DNA of 50,645 nt from Ceratorhiza oryzae-sativae (GCA_030998015.1 JARWMV010000107.1:1-50645), one strand, 5' to 3'; shown: positions 29,798 to 40,388, numbered from the stretch's first letter. The notes: generated from the sequence alone by a model not told the origin. Numbers and translations are program-made.

Positions 29798-29836
29798 AAT
29801 TGGGTTATAAGAAACCCCTCCAGTGATGAAACACAA

Positions 29837-29977
29837 CCCCGCTAATCGATACCCCTGCCAAGACGTGCGCTAAAGCGCAGTTCTCTAGGCAGGGTGTAGA
29901 TTTGCCTTCGCAAATCATCGATTAGTGGAGCCCTCCGCGCTTAGGCCGCCCTGCGGGCGATCAAAGAGCGCGGAGGG
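29837..29977 (+). repeat. R6 element, duplicated copy
   Basis: Lies in the second copy of the tandem duplication. Confidence 0.82.
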
Positions 29978-30112
29978 AATTGGGTTATAAGTAACCCCTC
30001 TGATCTTTATAAAAATAAACGAATAACGAGTTTAAATCCCAGTTTAATGTTTAGACAAGGCATTGTACATGATAATTAGACGGAGGTTTTTGCAAATCTA
30101 GTCAAAGAGTTA

Positions 30113-30202
30113 CAATAGACCCCCAATGCGTTGCAGCGTATTGGGGGGCTATTGCCCCCCCAAACAATGCAGCGTAGCTGCATTTGTTTGGGGGGTCAAT
30201 AG
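30113..30202 (+). repeat. R3 element in endonuclease fragment B, between CAATAG repeats
   Basis: CAATAG on both sides instead of CAATTG; deletion keeps RVTIATHS in frame. Mirror at about 33491-33580. Confidence 0.78.
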
Positions 30203-30213
30203 CAACACATTCT

Positions 30214-30385
30214 CCGCGCGCGTTAGTTGCTGGTGGGACTTGTCCCACCAACCAACGTGAGCAATCGCAACCGTTTGCGATTGCTAGTGCGCGGCATAAT
30301 ATCGATATTTAGCCGCCGGCTGAAAATGACGAACGGTCGTCATTTTCTACGAGGGAATCTTTAGGATTCCCTCTAACGCCGGCGG
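30214..30385 (+). mobile_element. R1, in endonuclease fragment B
   Basis: Plain form; deletion joins VTIATHS to AEVELLIN in frame. Confidence 0.92.
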
Positions 30386-30505
30386 GCTGAAGTTGAGCTT
30401 CTAATTAATGTTTTAGAGAACAAATTCGGTTTAAAATGTACTCTTGCCAAACAAGATGCTGGTTTTAGAATTCGAATTTCAGCTAAATCACTAACTGATC
30501 TTCTG

Positions 30506-30525
30506 CGCAGCCGCATAGCGCGCTG
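30506..30525 (+). repeat. R5 element (20 bp) in endonuclease fragment B
   Basis: CGCAGCCGCATAGCGCGCTG, a small hairpin between CTG repeats. Deletion restores LTDLLQQGLSPHMPP. Confidence 0.8.
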
Positions 30526-30787
30526 CAACAAGGATTATCTCCGCACATGCCCCCTATGATGTTGTATAAAATAGTTTTATAATGCACTGGGGTTTTTCAT
30601 AAAAAAAACTATATGCCGACCCCTTCGGAAATTTACGGGGTTGTAGACAACCTTTAATATTTCGAGTTCCCCCTCGAAGGAAAATTTTATTAGGTACCAT
30701 CTCATAGAGGTGGATAATAAAAAATTTGCTCTCTTCCCCTTCAGGGAATAGTACAAATGTCAAAATCTTAAACAAAATTTATCTGCA

Positions 30788-30863
30788 GAGTTAAGTTTAC
30801 AGAATGGTTCTGTAGTCAGACTGCAAATTTGATAAAGTTAGGGTTCAATTCCCTCTTGACTCT
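30788..30863 (+). tRNA. trnC(gca): tRNA-Cys (anticodon GCA)
   Basis: Acceptor GAGTTAA/TTGACTC with one T-G pair, D stem TTAC/GTAG, anticodon stem TCAGA/TTTGA (one G-T pair) with loop CTGCAAA (anticodon GCA), and a T stem with one weak closing pair around loop TTCAATT. Slightly less regular than the other tRNAs, but all arms are present. Confidence 0.82.
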
Positions 30864-31049
30864 AATCACCGGAATCTAATCACCCCGCCGCTTTAAGGCG
30901 GCGGCCGCGAGCTACGCTCGCGGGATTCAGTGCCCTTAATTTTACATGGGCTATGAGTCCATAGCCCGCGGCAGTACCCTGTCGAGGTTTTTTGAGGTTT
31001 TGGTTTTACCGGCCGGTCAACTATGTTGACACGAGACGGTAAAACACCC

Positions 31050-31427
31050 TCGAGAATCGATGTAGATTTGCCTTCGCAAATCATCGATTCTCGGCGAGTC
31101 GGCCGCGCTGGGGACGCCCGAAAGGTGACCCGTGCACGCCTGCGAACGCCTTGGCTTAAGCCAAGGCGGCCCTGGCGTACGCGGGCGTCTGATTCCGAGG
31201 TACCCTGGAACTTAAAGTTCCAGGGTACCTCGCAATACCTCGCCGCGAACGCGGCCTCGATAACCACACCCACGGGTCGTCGACCCTCCGCTTTATTACC
31301 CCTGCCAAGACGTGCGCTAAAGCGCAGTTCTCTAGGCAGGGCGGCTGAAATCTTGGGTTACACCTAAGATTTTAGCCGATAGAGCGGGGGTGTGATTTAT
31401 CCATTCGGGTGGTCCCAGCGCGACGAG
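31050..31427 (+). mobile_element. R9 composite with nested R2
   Basis: The same arrangement as 29023-29402 with slightly different stem arms (GGGACGCCCGAA). The R2 is at 31126-31395. The mirror R2 is at 32297-32566. The turn-round palindrome lies about 330 bases further on. Confidence 0.75.
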
Positions 31428-31585
31428 TAGTAAAACAGTACCGGCCGGTCAACTATGTTGACACGAGACGGTAAAACAGTGTTTTGCGGGCAGCCGCATA
31501 GCGCGCTGCAAGCATGACTGGATGCCACGGATCCGCCGATTACGATCGTGCTAGCACGATCCTCCATCGGCGGAGGGTTATGTTT

Positions 31586-31757
31586 CCGCGCGCGTTAGTT
31601 GCTGGTGGGACTTGTCCCACCAACCAACGTGAGCAATCGCAACCGTTTGCGATTGCTAGTGCGCGGCATAATATCGATATTTAGCCGCCGGCTGAAAATG
31701 ACGAACGGTCGTCATTTTCTACGAGGGAATCTTTAGGATTCCCTCTAACGCCGGCGG
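31586..31757 (+). mobile_element. R1 flanking turn-round point 2
   Basis: Plain form, immediately left of the palindromic R2. Confidence 0.92.
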
Positions 31758-31934
31758 GACCCGAGCACGCCTGCGAACGCCCTGGCTTAAGCCAAGGCGG
31801 CCCTGGCGTGCGCGCGGCGTCTGATTCCGAGGTACCCTGGAACTTAAAGTTCCAGGGTACCTCGGAATCAGACGCCGCGCGCACGCCAGGGCCGCCTTGG
31901 CTTAAGCCAGGGCGTTCGCAGGCGTGCTCGGGTC
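31758..31934. other. Turn-round point 2: perfect palindrome in R2
   Basis: A 177-base perfect palindrome centred on the A at 31846 and flanked by opposed R1 copies. Its centre is the stem GGTACCCTGGAACTT / AAGTTCCAGGGTACC that is an ordinary hairpin module inside R2 elsewhere. Normally the stem is followed by TCGCAATACCTCGCC; here it is followed by the reverse complement of its own left flank. This is what a hairpin telomere, or an assembler turning round in a hairpin, would give. Confidence 0.85.
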
Positions 31935-32106
31935 CCGCCGGCGTTAGAGGGAATCCTAAAGATTCCCTCGTAGAAAATGACGACCGTTCGTCATTTTCAG
32001 CCGGCGGCTAAATATCGATATTATGCCGCGCACTAGCAATCGCAAACGGTTGCGATTGCTCACGTTGGTTGGTGGGACAAGTCCCACCAGCAACTAACGC
32101 GCGCGG
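31935..32106 (-). mobile_element. R1 flanking turn-round point 2 (mirror)
   Basis: Mirror of 31586-31757. Confidence 0.92.
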
Positions 32107-32829
32107 AAACATAACCCTCCGCCGATGGAGGATCGTGCTAGCACGATCGTAATCGGCGGATCCGTGGCATCCAGTCATGCTTGCAGCGCGCTATGCGGCT
32201 GCCCGCAAAACACTGTTTTACCGTCTCGTGTCAACATAGTTGACCGGCCGGTACTGTTTTACTACTCGTCGCGCTGGGACCACCCGAATGGATAAATCAC
32301 ACCCCCGCTCTATCGGCTAAAATCTTAGGTGTAACCCAAGATTTCAGCCGCCCTGCCTAGAGAACTGCGCTTTAGCGCACGTCTTGGCAGGGGTAATAAA
32401 GCGGAGGGTCGACGACCCGTGGGTGTGGTTATCGAGGCCGCGTTCGCGGCGAGGTATTGCGAGGTACCCTGGAACTTTAAGTTCCAGGGTACCTCGGAAT
32501 CAGACGCCCGCGTACGCCAGGGCCGCCTTGGCTTAAGCCAAGGCGTTCGCAGGCGTGCACGGGTCACCTTTCGGGCGTCCCCAGCGCGGCCGACTCGCCG
32601 AGAATCGATGATTTGCGAAGGCAAATCTACATCGATTCTCGAGGGTGTTTTACCGTCTCGTGTCAACATAGTTGACCGGCCGGGTAAAACCAAAACCTCA
32701 AAAAACCTCGACAGGGTACTGCCGCGGGCTATGGACTCATAGCCCATGTAAAATTAAGGGCACTGAATCCCGCGAGCGTAGCTCGCGGCCGCCGCCTTAA
32801 AGCGGCGGGGTGATTAGATTCCGGTGATT

Positions 32830-32905
32830 AGAGTCAAGAGGGAATTGAACCCTAACTTTATCAAATTTGCAGTCTGACTACAGAACCATTCTGTAAACTT
32901 AACTC
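32830..32905 (-). tRNA. trnC(gca): tRNA-Cys (GCA), mirror copy
   Basis: Mirror of 30788-30863. Confidence 0.82.
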
Positions 32906-33110
32906 TGCAGATAAATTTTGTTTAAGATTTTGACATTTGTACTATTCCCTGAAGGGGAAGAGAGCAAATTTTTTATTATCCACCTCTATGAGATGGTACC
33001 TAATAAAATTTTCCTTCGAGGGGGAACTCGAAATATTAAAGGTTGTCTACAACCCCGTAAATTTCCGAAGGGGTCGGCATATAGTTTTTTTTATGAAAAA
33101 CCCCAGTGCA

Positions 33111-33614
33111 TTATAAAACTATTTTATACAACATCATAGGGGGCATGTGCGGAGATAATCCTTGTTGCAGCGCGCTATGCGGCTGCGCAGAAGATCAGTT
33201 AGTGATTTAGCTGAAATTCGAATTCTAAAACCAGCATCTTGTTTGGCAAGAGTACATTTTAAACCGAATTTGTTCTCTAAAACATTAATTAGAAGCTCAA
33301 CTTCAGCCCGCCGGCGTTAGAGGGAATCCTAAAGATTCCCTCGTAGAAAATGACGACCGTTCGTCATTTTCAGCCGGCGGCTAAATATCGATATTATGCC
33401 GCGCACTAGCAATCGCAAACGGTTGCGATTGCTCACGTTGGTTGGTGGGACAAGTCCCACCAGCAACTAACGCGCGCGGAGAATGTGTTGCTATTGACCC
33501 CCAAACAAATGCAGCTACGCTGCATTGTTTGGGGGGGCAATAGCCCCCCAATACGCTGCAACGCATTGGGGGTCTATTGTAACTCTTTGACTAGATTTGC
33601 AAAAAACCTCCGTC
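33111..33614 (-). pseudogene. LAGLIDADG endonuclease fragment B (mirror)
   Basis: Mirror of 30079-30582. Confidence 0.75.
33308..33479 (-). mobile_element. R1
   Basis: Mirror of 30214-30385. Confidence 0.92.
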
Positions 33615-33880
33615 TAATTATCATGTACAATGCCTTGTCTAAACATTAAACTGGGATTTAAACTCGTTATTCGTTTATTTTTATAAAGATCAGAGGGGTT
33701 ACTTATAACCCAATTCCCTCCGCGCTCTTTGATCGCCCGCAGGGCGGCCTAAGCGCGGAGGGCTCCACTAATCGATGATTTGCGAAGGCAAATCTACACC
33801 CTGCCTAGAGAACTGCGCTTTAGCGCACGTCTTGGCAGGGGTATCGATTAGCGGGGTTGTGTTTCATCACTGGAGGGGTT

Positions 33881-34710
33881 TCTTATAACCCAATTCCCTC
33901 CGCGCTCTTTGATCGCCCGCAGGGCGGCCTAAGCGCGGAGGGCTCCACTAATCGATGATTTGCGAAGGCAAATCTACACCCTGCCTAGAGAACTGCGCTT
34001 TAGCGCACGTCTTGGCAGGGGTATCGATTAGCGGGGTTGTGTTTCATCATTGGAGGCATCACATTGGCTAACAATTCTTGTAAGACAGAAATTGAATAAG
34101 ACGGTATTACAATTATATAACCAATTCCCTCCGCGCTCTTTGATCGCCCGCAGGGCGGCCTAAGCGCGGAGGGCTCCACTAATCGATGATTTGCGAAGGC
34201 AAATCTACACCCTGCCTAGAGAACTGCGCTTTAGCGCACGTCTTGGCAGGGGTATCGATTAGCGGGGTTTTGTTTATTTGCGTAACATTCCGTCGCGCTG
34301 GGTGCGCCCGAATGGATAAATCACCCCCGCTCTATCGGCTAAAATCTTAGGTGTAACCCAAGATTTCAGCCGCCCTGCCTAGAGAACTGCGCTTTAGCGC
34401 ACGTCTTGGCAGGGGTAATAAAGCGGAGGGTCGACGACCCGTGGGTGTGGTTATCGAGGCCGCGTTCGCGGCGAGGTATTGCGAGGTACCCTGGAACTTT
34501 AAGTTCCAGGGTACCTCGGAATCAGACGCCCGCGTACGCCAGGGCCGCCTTGGCTTAAGCCAAGGCGTTCGCAGGCGTGCACGGGTCACCTTTCGGGCGC
34601 ACCCAGCGCGGCCGTCTCGCCGAGAATCGATGATTTGCGAAGGCAAATCTACATCGATTCTCGAGGGTTAAATTCCACTCATTTAAAACCTTAATTAGAA
34701 GATTGACTTC
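33881..34710 (-). pseudogene. LAGLIDADG endonuclease fragment C (mirror)
   Basis: Mirror of 28981-29810. Confidence 0.75.
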
Positions 34711-34882
34711 CCGCCGGCGTTAGAGGGAATCCTAAAGATTCCCTCGTAGAAAATGACGACCGTTCGTCATTTTCAGCCGGCGGCTAAATATCGATATTAT
34801 GCCGCGCACTAGCAATCGCAAACGGTTGCGATTGCTCACGTTGGTTGGTGGGACAAGTCCCACCAGCAACTAACGCGCGCGG
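34711..34882 (-). mobile_element. R1
   Basis: Mirror of 28809-28980. Confidence 0.92.
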
Positions 34883-35400
34883 AAGGTTGACAATTCATCC
34901 CATTTTACGGTCTTTTTATTACCCGTGCACGCCTGCGAACGCCTTGGCTTGCCAAGGCGGCCCTGGCGTGCGCGCGGCTCGCCGCGAACGCGGCCTCGTT
35001 AACAATGCCCACGGGTCGTTGACCCTCCGCTTTAGCGGCTGAAATCTTGGGTTACACCTAAGATTTTAGCCGATAGAGCGGGGGCATTATAACCCCAACT
35101 AGCTGCCCACCAAACAATGCAGCGTAGCTGCACATGTTTGGGGGTCAGTAGGGATCCTGTGGAGTCCGAAGAGGGCTAGGGTAGGGTAAAGCTTTGCTTT
35201 ACTCGGCCCTAGCTAGTTGAAGCCTCTGCCGAGCCCGGCCGATCCATAGTAAGATGGTGCGATCTAATCTGGTTTCTATCTCGGTCAACATAGTTGACAC
35301 GAGATAGGGTAAGGCCGGCAGGGGTATGATACGATATCCTTTTCTAACCCCAATACACATTATTTTACTTACGTTTTCCCTTCTGGTAAATTACGAAGTC

Positions 35401-35572
35401 CCGCCGGCGTTAGAGGGAATCCTAAAGATTCCCTCGTAGAAAATGACGACCGTTCGTCATTTTCAGCCGGCGGCTAAATATCGATATTATGCCGCGCACT
35501 AGCAATCGCAAACGGTTGCGATTGCTCACGTTGGTTGGTGGGACAAGTCCCACCAGCAACTAACGCGCGCGG
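35401..35572 (-). mobile_element. R1
   Basis: Mirror of 28118-28289. Confidence 0.92.
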
Positions 35573-35600
35573 GACTTCAAGAATATTCACCCCAAATACA

Positions 35601-35812
35601 CCGCCGGCGTTAGAGGGAATCCTTCCACGCAAGATTTATAAATTTATAAATCTTGCTGGACCGAAAGATTCCCTCGTAGAAAATGACGACCGTTCGTCAT
35701 TTTCAGCCGGCGGCTAAATATCGATATTATGCCGCGCACTAGCAATCGCAAACGGTTGCGATTGCTCACGTTGGTTGGTGGGACAAGTCCCACCAGCAAC
35801 TAACGCGCGCGG
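35601..35812 (-). mobile_element. R1 with nested R7
   Basis: Mirror of 27878-28089. Confidence 0.92.
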
Positions 35813-36399
35813 GCCTTCGCAAATCCGCCAATGGAACATTGGCGGGGTATTTAGAGTAGACCCTACGCGCTCAACAGGGCGGATACCACTAATAGAGCAG
35901 GGTACATACTTTATATGGTTATGATAGATTATTTTATTTTGGAATACAAGGGTCCCTGTATTTTTCTTTTCGTCTTCCAGATGGAAATAGTCTCCACCCA
36001 GATTAAAACATGACAAATTAGGGGAATCCCTGTTGAAGATATACTTCTAAAGGGACCCAGTAATTTAATTTTATGTACATTTCAATTTTTCAAATTGACT
36101 GTTTATTTTTTACAAAAATGTCATCACTCAATTCAGGGGTCCCTAGATAAGCCACATCAAAGATGTGGCTATTTGCTTATGACCCGTGCACGCCTGCGAA
36201 CGCCTTGGCTTAAGCCAAGGCGGCCCTGGCGTGCGCGCGGCGTCTGATTCCGAGGTACCCTGGAACTTAAAGTTCCAGGGTACCTCGCAATACCTCGCCG
36301 CGAACGCGGCCTCGATATCCATTACCCCTCGGGTCAACAGCATGTATTTATATATAAATACAATGCTGGTTGACCCTAAGCGGGGGTATGATTGTTTGA

Positions 36400-36432
36400 T
36401 ATGAGTAATCAGACTCGAACTGATGATATCTA
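36400..36432 (-). pseudogene. Duplicated 3' end of tRNA-Gly (mirror)
   Basis: Mirror of 27258-27290. Confidence 0.75.
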
Positions 36433-36767
36433 CGTTTTGGCTGGCTCAAAGATTACAACCTACTAGTATCCTCTAGAATTTAAGGCACTTCCGATAGATG
36501 CCAAGAACTCCAAGAACTAGTATTGTGGGCGCAAGGTAAGGGGATTGGAGTATTAATAGAATAACAAGTTTAACCTGGCAAGGGTATTGGCGGCCGTGTC
36601 AATTTCATTGACCGGGCGCCAATACTTGGACGGGCCCCCCAGTTTTACTACTGCCCCCCAAACAATGCAGCGTAGCTGCACATGTTTGGGGGTCAGTAGA
36701 CGACAGGGGACTGCCGCGGGGTGATTTGCGAAGGCAAATCTAAAGGTTATTTAGGGGAATTAAAGGC

Positions 36768-36939
36768 CCGCCGGCGTTAGAGGGAATCCTAAAGATTCCC
36801 TCGTAGAAAATGACGACCGTTCGTCATTTTCAGCCGGCGGCTAAATATCGATATTATGCCGCGCACTAGCAATCGCAAACGGTTGCGATTGCTCACGTTG
36901 GTTGGTGGGACAAGTCCCACCAGCAACTAACGCGCGCGG
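36768..36939 (-). mobile_element. R1
   Basis: Mirror of 26751-26922. Confidence 0.92.
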
Positions 36940-37253
36940 GCCTCTACTTCGTCAATTGCAAATGATTCTGTACAAAGAATCACTCTTTGACTTGATTTTT
37001 CGAAAGTTCCGTCCTCACATAACCAAAAAGCTAATCCCAGAGGAGTTAAAAGATCCCCAATGTTTGCAGGAATTATTTTTTTCCCCTCCGGATAGAATAA
37101 ATCAAAGAATTCATTACAGCAAGGTAGTGCATGAGTTTGAAATCTTATAGTAGGATAAACTTTACCCGTTCTTTTATCAGGTCGGGGTGTTAAGATTTTA
37201 GGAGCTACAGAACAATAATCTTGGAATTTTGTATAAAGGTACTCTAAATACTC

Positions 37254-37425
37254 CCGCCGGCGTTAGAGGGAATCCTAAAGATTCCCTCGTAGAAAATGAC
37301 GACCGTTCGTCATTTTCAGCCGGCGGCTAAATATCGATATTATGCCGCGCACTAGCAATCGCAAACGGTTGCGATTGCTCACGTTGGTTGGTGGGACAAG
37401 TCCCACCAGCAACTAACGCGCGCGG
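37254..37425 (-). mobile_element. R1
   Basis: Mirror of 26265-26436. Confidence 0.92.
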
Positions 37426-38208
37426 AGTACTTTGGAGAAATCTCAAACAAGCATTACCATTAATAGCTCGTTTATCTTTCTGAACATTAAGATCCCCTAG
37501 AATAAGACCAATGATTATTTCTTTTAACTCTTTTGAAAAATTAAATTGAGGTTCATTACTTAGCCGTGTGGGTTTAATGGGCGCTATCGAATTGGAGCAA
37601 AATACTAGGCCAGTATAAAAGTGTAATTCGCTAACAATTGACCCCCAATGCCTTACAGCATGTTGGGGGGCAATTGCCCCCCCAAACAATGCAGCGTAGC
37701 TGCACATGTTTGGGGGGTCAATTGACTGAGTATAAACAACATAGATTAATAATGCGAAGGTTATTACTTTAATAAAAAGATAAGTTTGTTTTGTGTTTAG
37801 CATGGTTTGGTTTTTATTTATCGATCTTATGACTTCATGTTTCCTCTTCATTCTCTAAGACTAAACGCTTTTGAGAGTGAATGAGTTGGAACTTATCTAA
37901 CAATGTTGGTTGTATAAGTCCCAATTTGGGTTTCCAAGTCCTCTGCGTGTGATGGAGATCTCCTTTATTAATAGGAGAATCCTCCGCAAACAAATTAGGT
38001 GCATTTCTCACGAAATGTTAAACCTAACTAGTTAACACAGAGATGGGCTGCGGATGCGGCGCATCAGTAGAACTTAGACCCTTTAGACCCCCAACAAGGC
38101 AATGGCCTCCCAATGCGGATGCCTGGGTAATTGCCCCCCAACATGCTGTAAGGCATTGGGGGTCAATTGCAATGTCGCCATTCAGTAGCTGACGACAGGG
38201 TTAGGCCT

Positions 38209-38430
38209 CCGCCGGCGTTAGAGGGAATCCTCAGATGAGGTAGCCTTGACCATGAGTCTCATGGTCCAGGCTACCTCCCATAAAGATTCCCTCGTAGAAA
38301 ATGACGACCGTTCGTCATTTTCAGCCGGCGGCTAAATATCGATATTATGCCGCGCACTAGCAATCGCAAACGGTTGCGATTGCTCACGTTGGTTGGTGGG
38401 ACAAGTCCCACCAGCAACTAACGCGCGCGG
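38209..38430 (-). mobile_element. R1 with nested R8
   Basis: Mirror of 25260-25481. Confidence 0.92.
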
Positions 38431-38460
38431 AGAGTAAAGCACCCTTTGGCGCGAAGGAGT

Positions 38461-38532
38461 TATGAGTAATCAGACTCGAACTGATCATATCTAGGTGGAA
38501 GCTAGAAGTTATACCAACTTAACTATACTCAT
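38461..38532 (-). tRNA. trnG(ucc): tRNA-Gly (UCC), mirror copy
   Basis: Mirror of 25158-25229. Confidence 0.92.
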
Positions 38533-38799
38533 GAAAATTCATGCTCCAAATTTTTAAATTTTAGGGGGAAGTATCTTCTTTTATTAATTTTAGTATATCT
38601 AGAACATACTTTAGTTTGGAGTGCATAGCCTCACGGTTGGGATCTATAGATCCCCTATTTTTCCTTAAGGACCGCAGTTGGGAGGCCCTCCCTCCATCCA
38701 GAGGAGAAAAATTATTAGGCGTCCTGCTTCGTAGATGCCCAAATTTTCATTTTAAGACCTTAAAATTAAATTTACCTAACAGATGTCATAAAGCCGATA

Positions 38800-38872
38800 A
38801 ACATCTTATTGGATTTGAACCAATACCAGACTGCTTCGAAGGCAGTTGCTATACCAATTAAGCTAAAGATGC
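38800..38872 (-). tRNA. trnR(ucg): tRNA-Arg (UCG), mirror copy
   Basis: Mirror of 24817-24889. Confidence 0.92.
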
Positions 38873-39141
38873 CAGATCTAATGCAGCGCTCCTGTGCGTA
38901 ACGCGTCCAAGTATTGGCGCCCGGTCAATGAAATTGACACGGCCGCCAATACCCTAGCCCTCTTCGGTGCCCTACGAGGCAGCTGCAGTAGTAAATTAAT
39001 CTAATCTGGTCTCTATCTCGGTCAACATAGTTGACACGAGATAGGGTAAGGCCGACACGGGCGGCAGAGTCCCCGCACACGGAGGGTCATGACCGGAGAC
39101 CCCCAATGATTGCAATCATTGGGGGGTGACCCCCGACATTG

Positions 39142-39313
39142 CCGCGCGCGTTAGTTGCTGGTGGGACTTGTCCCACCAACCAACGTGAGCAATCGCAACC
39201 GTTTGCGATTGCTAGTGCGCGGCATAATATCGATATTTAGCCGCCGGCTGAAAATGACGAACGGTCGTCATTTTCTACGAGGGAATCTTTAGGATTCCCT
39301 CTAACGCCGGCGG
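39142..39313 (+). mobile_element. R1
   Basis: Mirror of 24376-24547. Confidence 0.92.
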
Positions 39314-39525
39314 GCATTACAATATCGGGGGGTTGCTGCCCACCAAACAATGCAGCGTAGCTGCACATGTTTGGGGGTCAGTAGTGACCGGGGGCTTAAA
39401 CAATCGGGGTTTGTCAAACCTAAAGCTACCGCGCTTCTCAGCGCTCTTTGATCGCCCGAAGGGCGGCCTAAGCGCTGAGAACTCTAAATACCCCGCCAAT
39501 GTTCCATTGGCGGATTTGCGAAGGC

Positions 39526-39737
39526 CCGCGCGCGTTAGTTGCTGGTGGGACTTGTCCCACCAACCAACGTGAGCAATCGCAACCGTTTGCGATTGCTAGT
39601 GCGCGGCATAATATCGATATTTAGCCGCCGGCTGAAAATGACGAACGGTCGTCATTTTCTACGAGGGAATCTTTCGGTCCAGCAAGATTTATAAATTTAT
39701 AAATCTTGCGTGGAAGGATTCCCTCTAACGCCGGCGG
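39526..39737 (+). mobile_element. R1 with nested R7
   Basis: Mirror of 23952-24163; its end repeats window positions 1-69. Confidence 0.92.
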
Positions 39738-40079
39738 TGTATTTGGGGAAATGGTCCCCTTTGCGCGGTACAATTTCCTAACTACGCGCCCCACCGGGGA
39801 GGTCGTTCTTATAAAACAAAAACGAGGTAATGTCGACAAAACCACCCGCGGCGGAATATGAGGGGACCCCGTTTGTTTTTTTTTTTGATTGAACTTAGTG
39901 CTGACACAGCAGGGAAAACCAGGTGTTAGAGGGTTTTATAACCCCTATTTTTCCTGGGGGGCATTACCTGCTCGGTCATCGCAGATGTCCGGTTTTACCG
40001 GCCGGTCAACTATGTTGACACGAGACGGTAAAAAACAGGTAATGCATGGAGGAGCCCCTGCGAGCCCCCGGCCCGCTCC

Positions 40080-40251
40080 CCGCGCGCGTTAGTTGCTGGT
40101 GGGACTTGTCCCACCAACCAACGTGAGCAATCGCAACCGTTTGCGATTGCTAGTGCGCGGCATAATATCGATATTTAGCCGCCGGCTGAAAATGACGAAC
40201 GGTCGTCATTTTCTACGAGGGAATCTTTAGGATTCCCTCTAACGCCGGCGG
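40080..40251 (+). mobile_element. R1
   Basis: Direct repeat of 412-583. Confidence 0.92.
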
Positions 40252-40304
40252 GGTGCGGATCTAGGGGTCGCAGGGGTGTACATAAAATGTAGTTCCTTCC
40301 GAAA

Positions 40305-40388
40305 TACGAGTAAAGAGATTTGAACTCTTACAATCAAATGATCATGAATTCCTAAGATTCACCTGGCTACCAGTTTCAGCATACTCGT
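40305..40388 (-). tRNA. trnL(uag): tRNA-Leu (UAG), third copy
   Basis: Direct repeat of 637-720. Confidence 0.9.

Larger units (their letters stand above)
28981..29810 (+). pseudogene. LAGLIDADG endonuclease fragment C (C-terminal), interrupted three times
   Basis: Begins at an R1 edge with EVNLLIKVLNEWNL. A 380-base R9 composite (29023-29402) separates ECYANKQ. An R6 (29426-29566) separates KIGYIIVIPSYSISVLQELL and NVMPPMMKH. A second R6 (29657-29797) separates KIGL-stop (TAA 29808). Deleting each element leaves one frame that looks like the end of a LAGLIDADG protein (IVIPSYSISVLQ...MPPMM.HKIGL). Upstream of the R1 the match is weak (about 28771-28808), so the N-terminal half is missing or elsewhere. 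Mirror at 33881-34710. Confidence 0.75.
29641..30000 (+). repeat. 180-base tandem duplication
   Basis: 29641-29820 and 29821-30000 match base for base except for two or three differences. Each copy holds GATGAAACACAA, an R6 and AATTGGGTTATAAG. Mirror at about 33690-34050. Confidence 0.9.
30079..30582 (+). pseudogene. LAGLIDADG endonuclease fragment B (C-terminal), interrupted three times
   Basis: Starts at the second motif as DGGFCKSSQRVTIA. An R3 (30113-30202) and an R1 (30214-30385) lie within this stretch; deletion gives RVTIATHSAEVELLINVLEN. After ISAKSLTDLL a 20-base R5 hairpin (30506-30525) is inserted; deletion gives QQGLSPHMPPMMLYKIVL-stop. Just upstream (about 30066-30078) the motif is out of frame by one base, so this copy is decayed at its start. 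Mirror at 33111-33614. Confidence 0.75.
30864..31757 (+). other. No recognised gene; repeat-rich end of the unit
   Basis: Stems GCCGCTTTAAGGCGGC and CGCGAGCTACGCTCGCG, two R4 copies, the R9/R2 composite, an R5, a CCGCCGATTACGATCGTG stem and the R1 next to turn-round point 2. Almost every 40 bases can fold on itself. Confidence 0.6.
12008..31845 (+). repeat. Complete copy of the 19.8-kb unit (U)
   Basis: This is the only complete copy of the repeated unit and is used as the reference orientation. Its left part (12047-24020) is the reverse complement of 1-11966. From about 13040 to 31845 it is the reverse complement of 31847-50645. Coordinates mirror with a sum of 24015-24021 on the left and 63689-63693 on the right. 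All nad1 exons present, both complete introns and all four tRNA genes are on its + strand. Confidence 0.95.
36740..37851 (-). pseudogene. LAGLIDADG endonuclease fragment A (mirror)
   Basis: Mirror of 25839-26950, with the same R3 and R1 interruptions. Confidence 0.75.

Noticed and set aside
13558..31757. Regularly recurring repeats as a CRISPR array
   Set aside because: Spacing runs from 28 bases to over 2 kb, orientation varies, and the intervals are genes and other repeats, not spacers.
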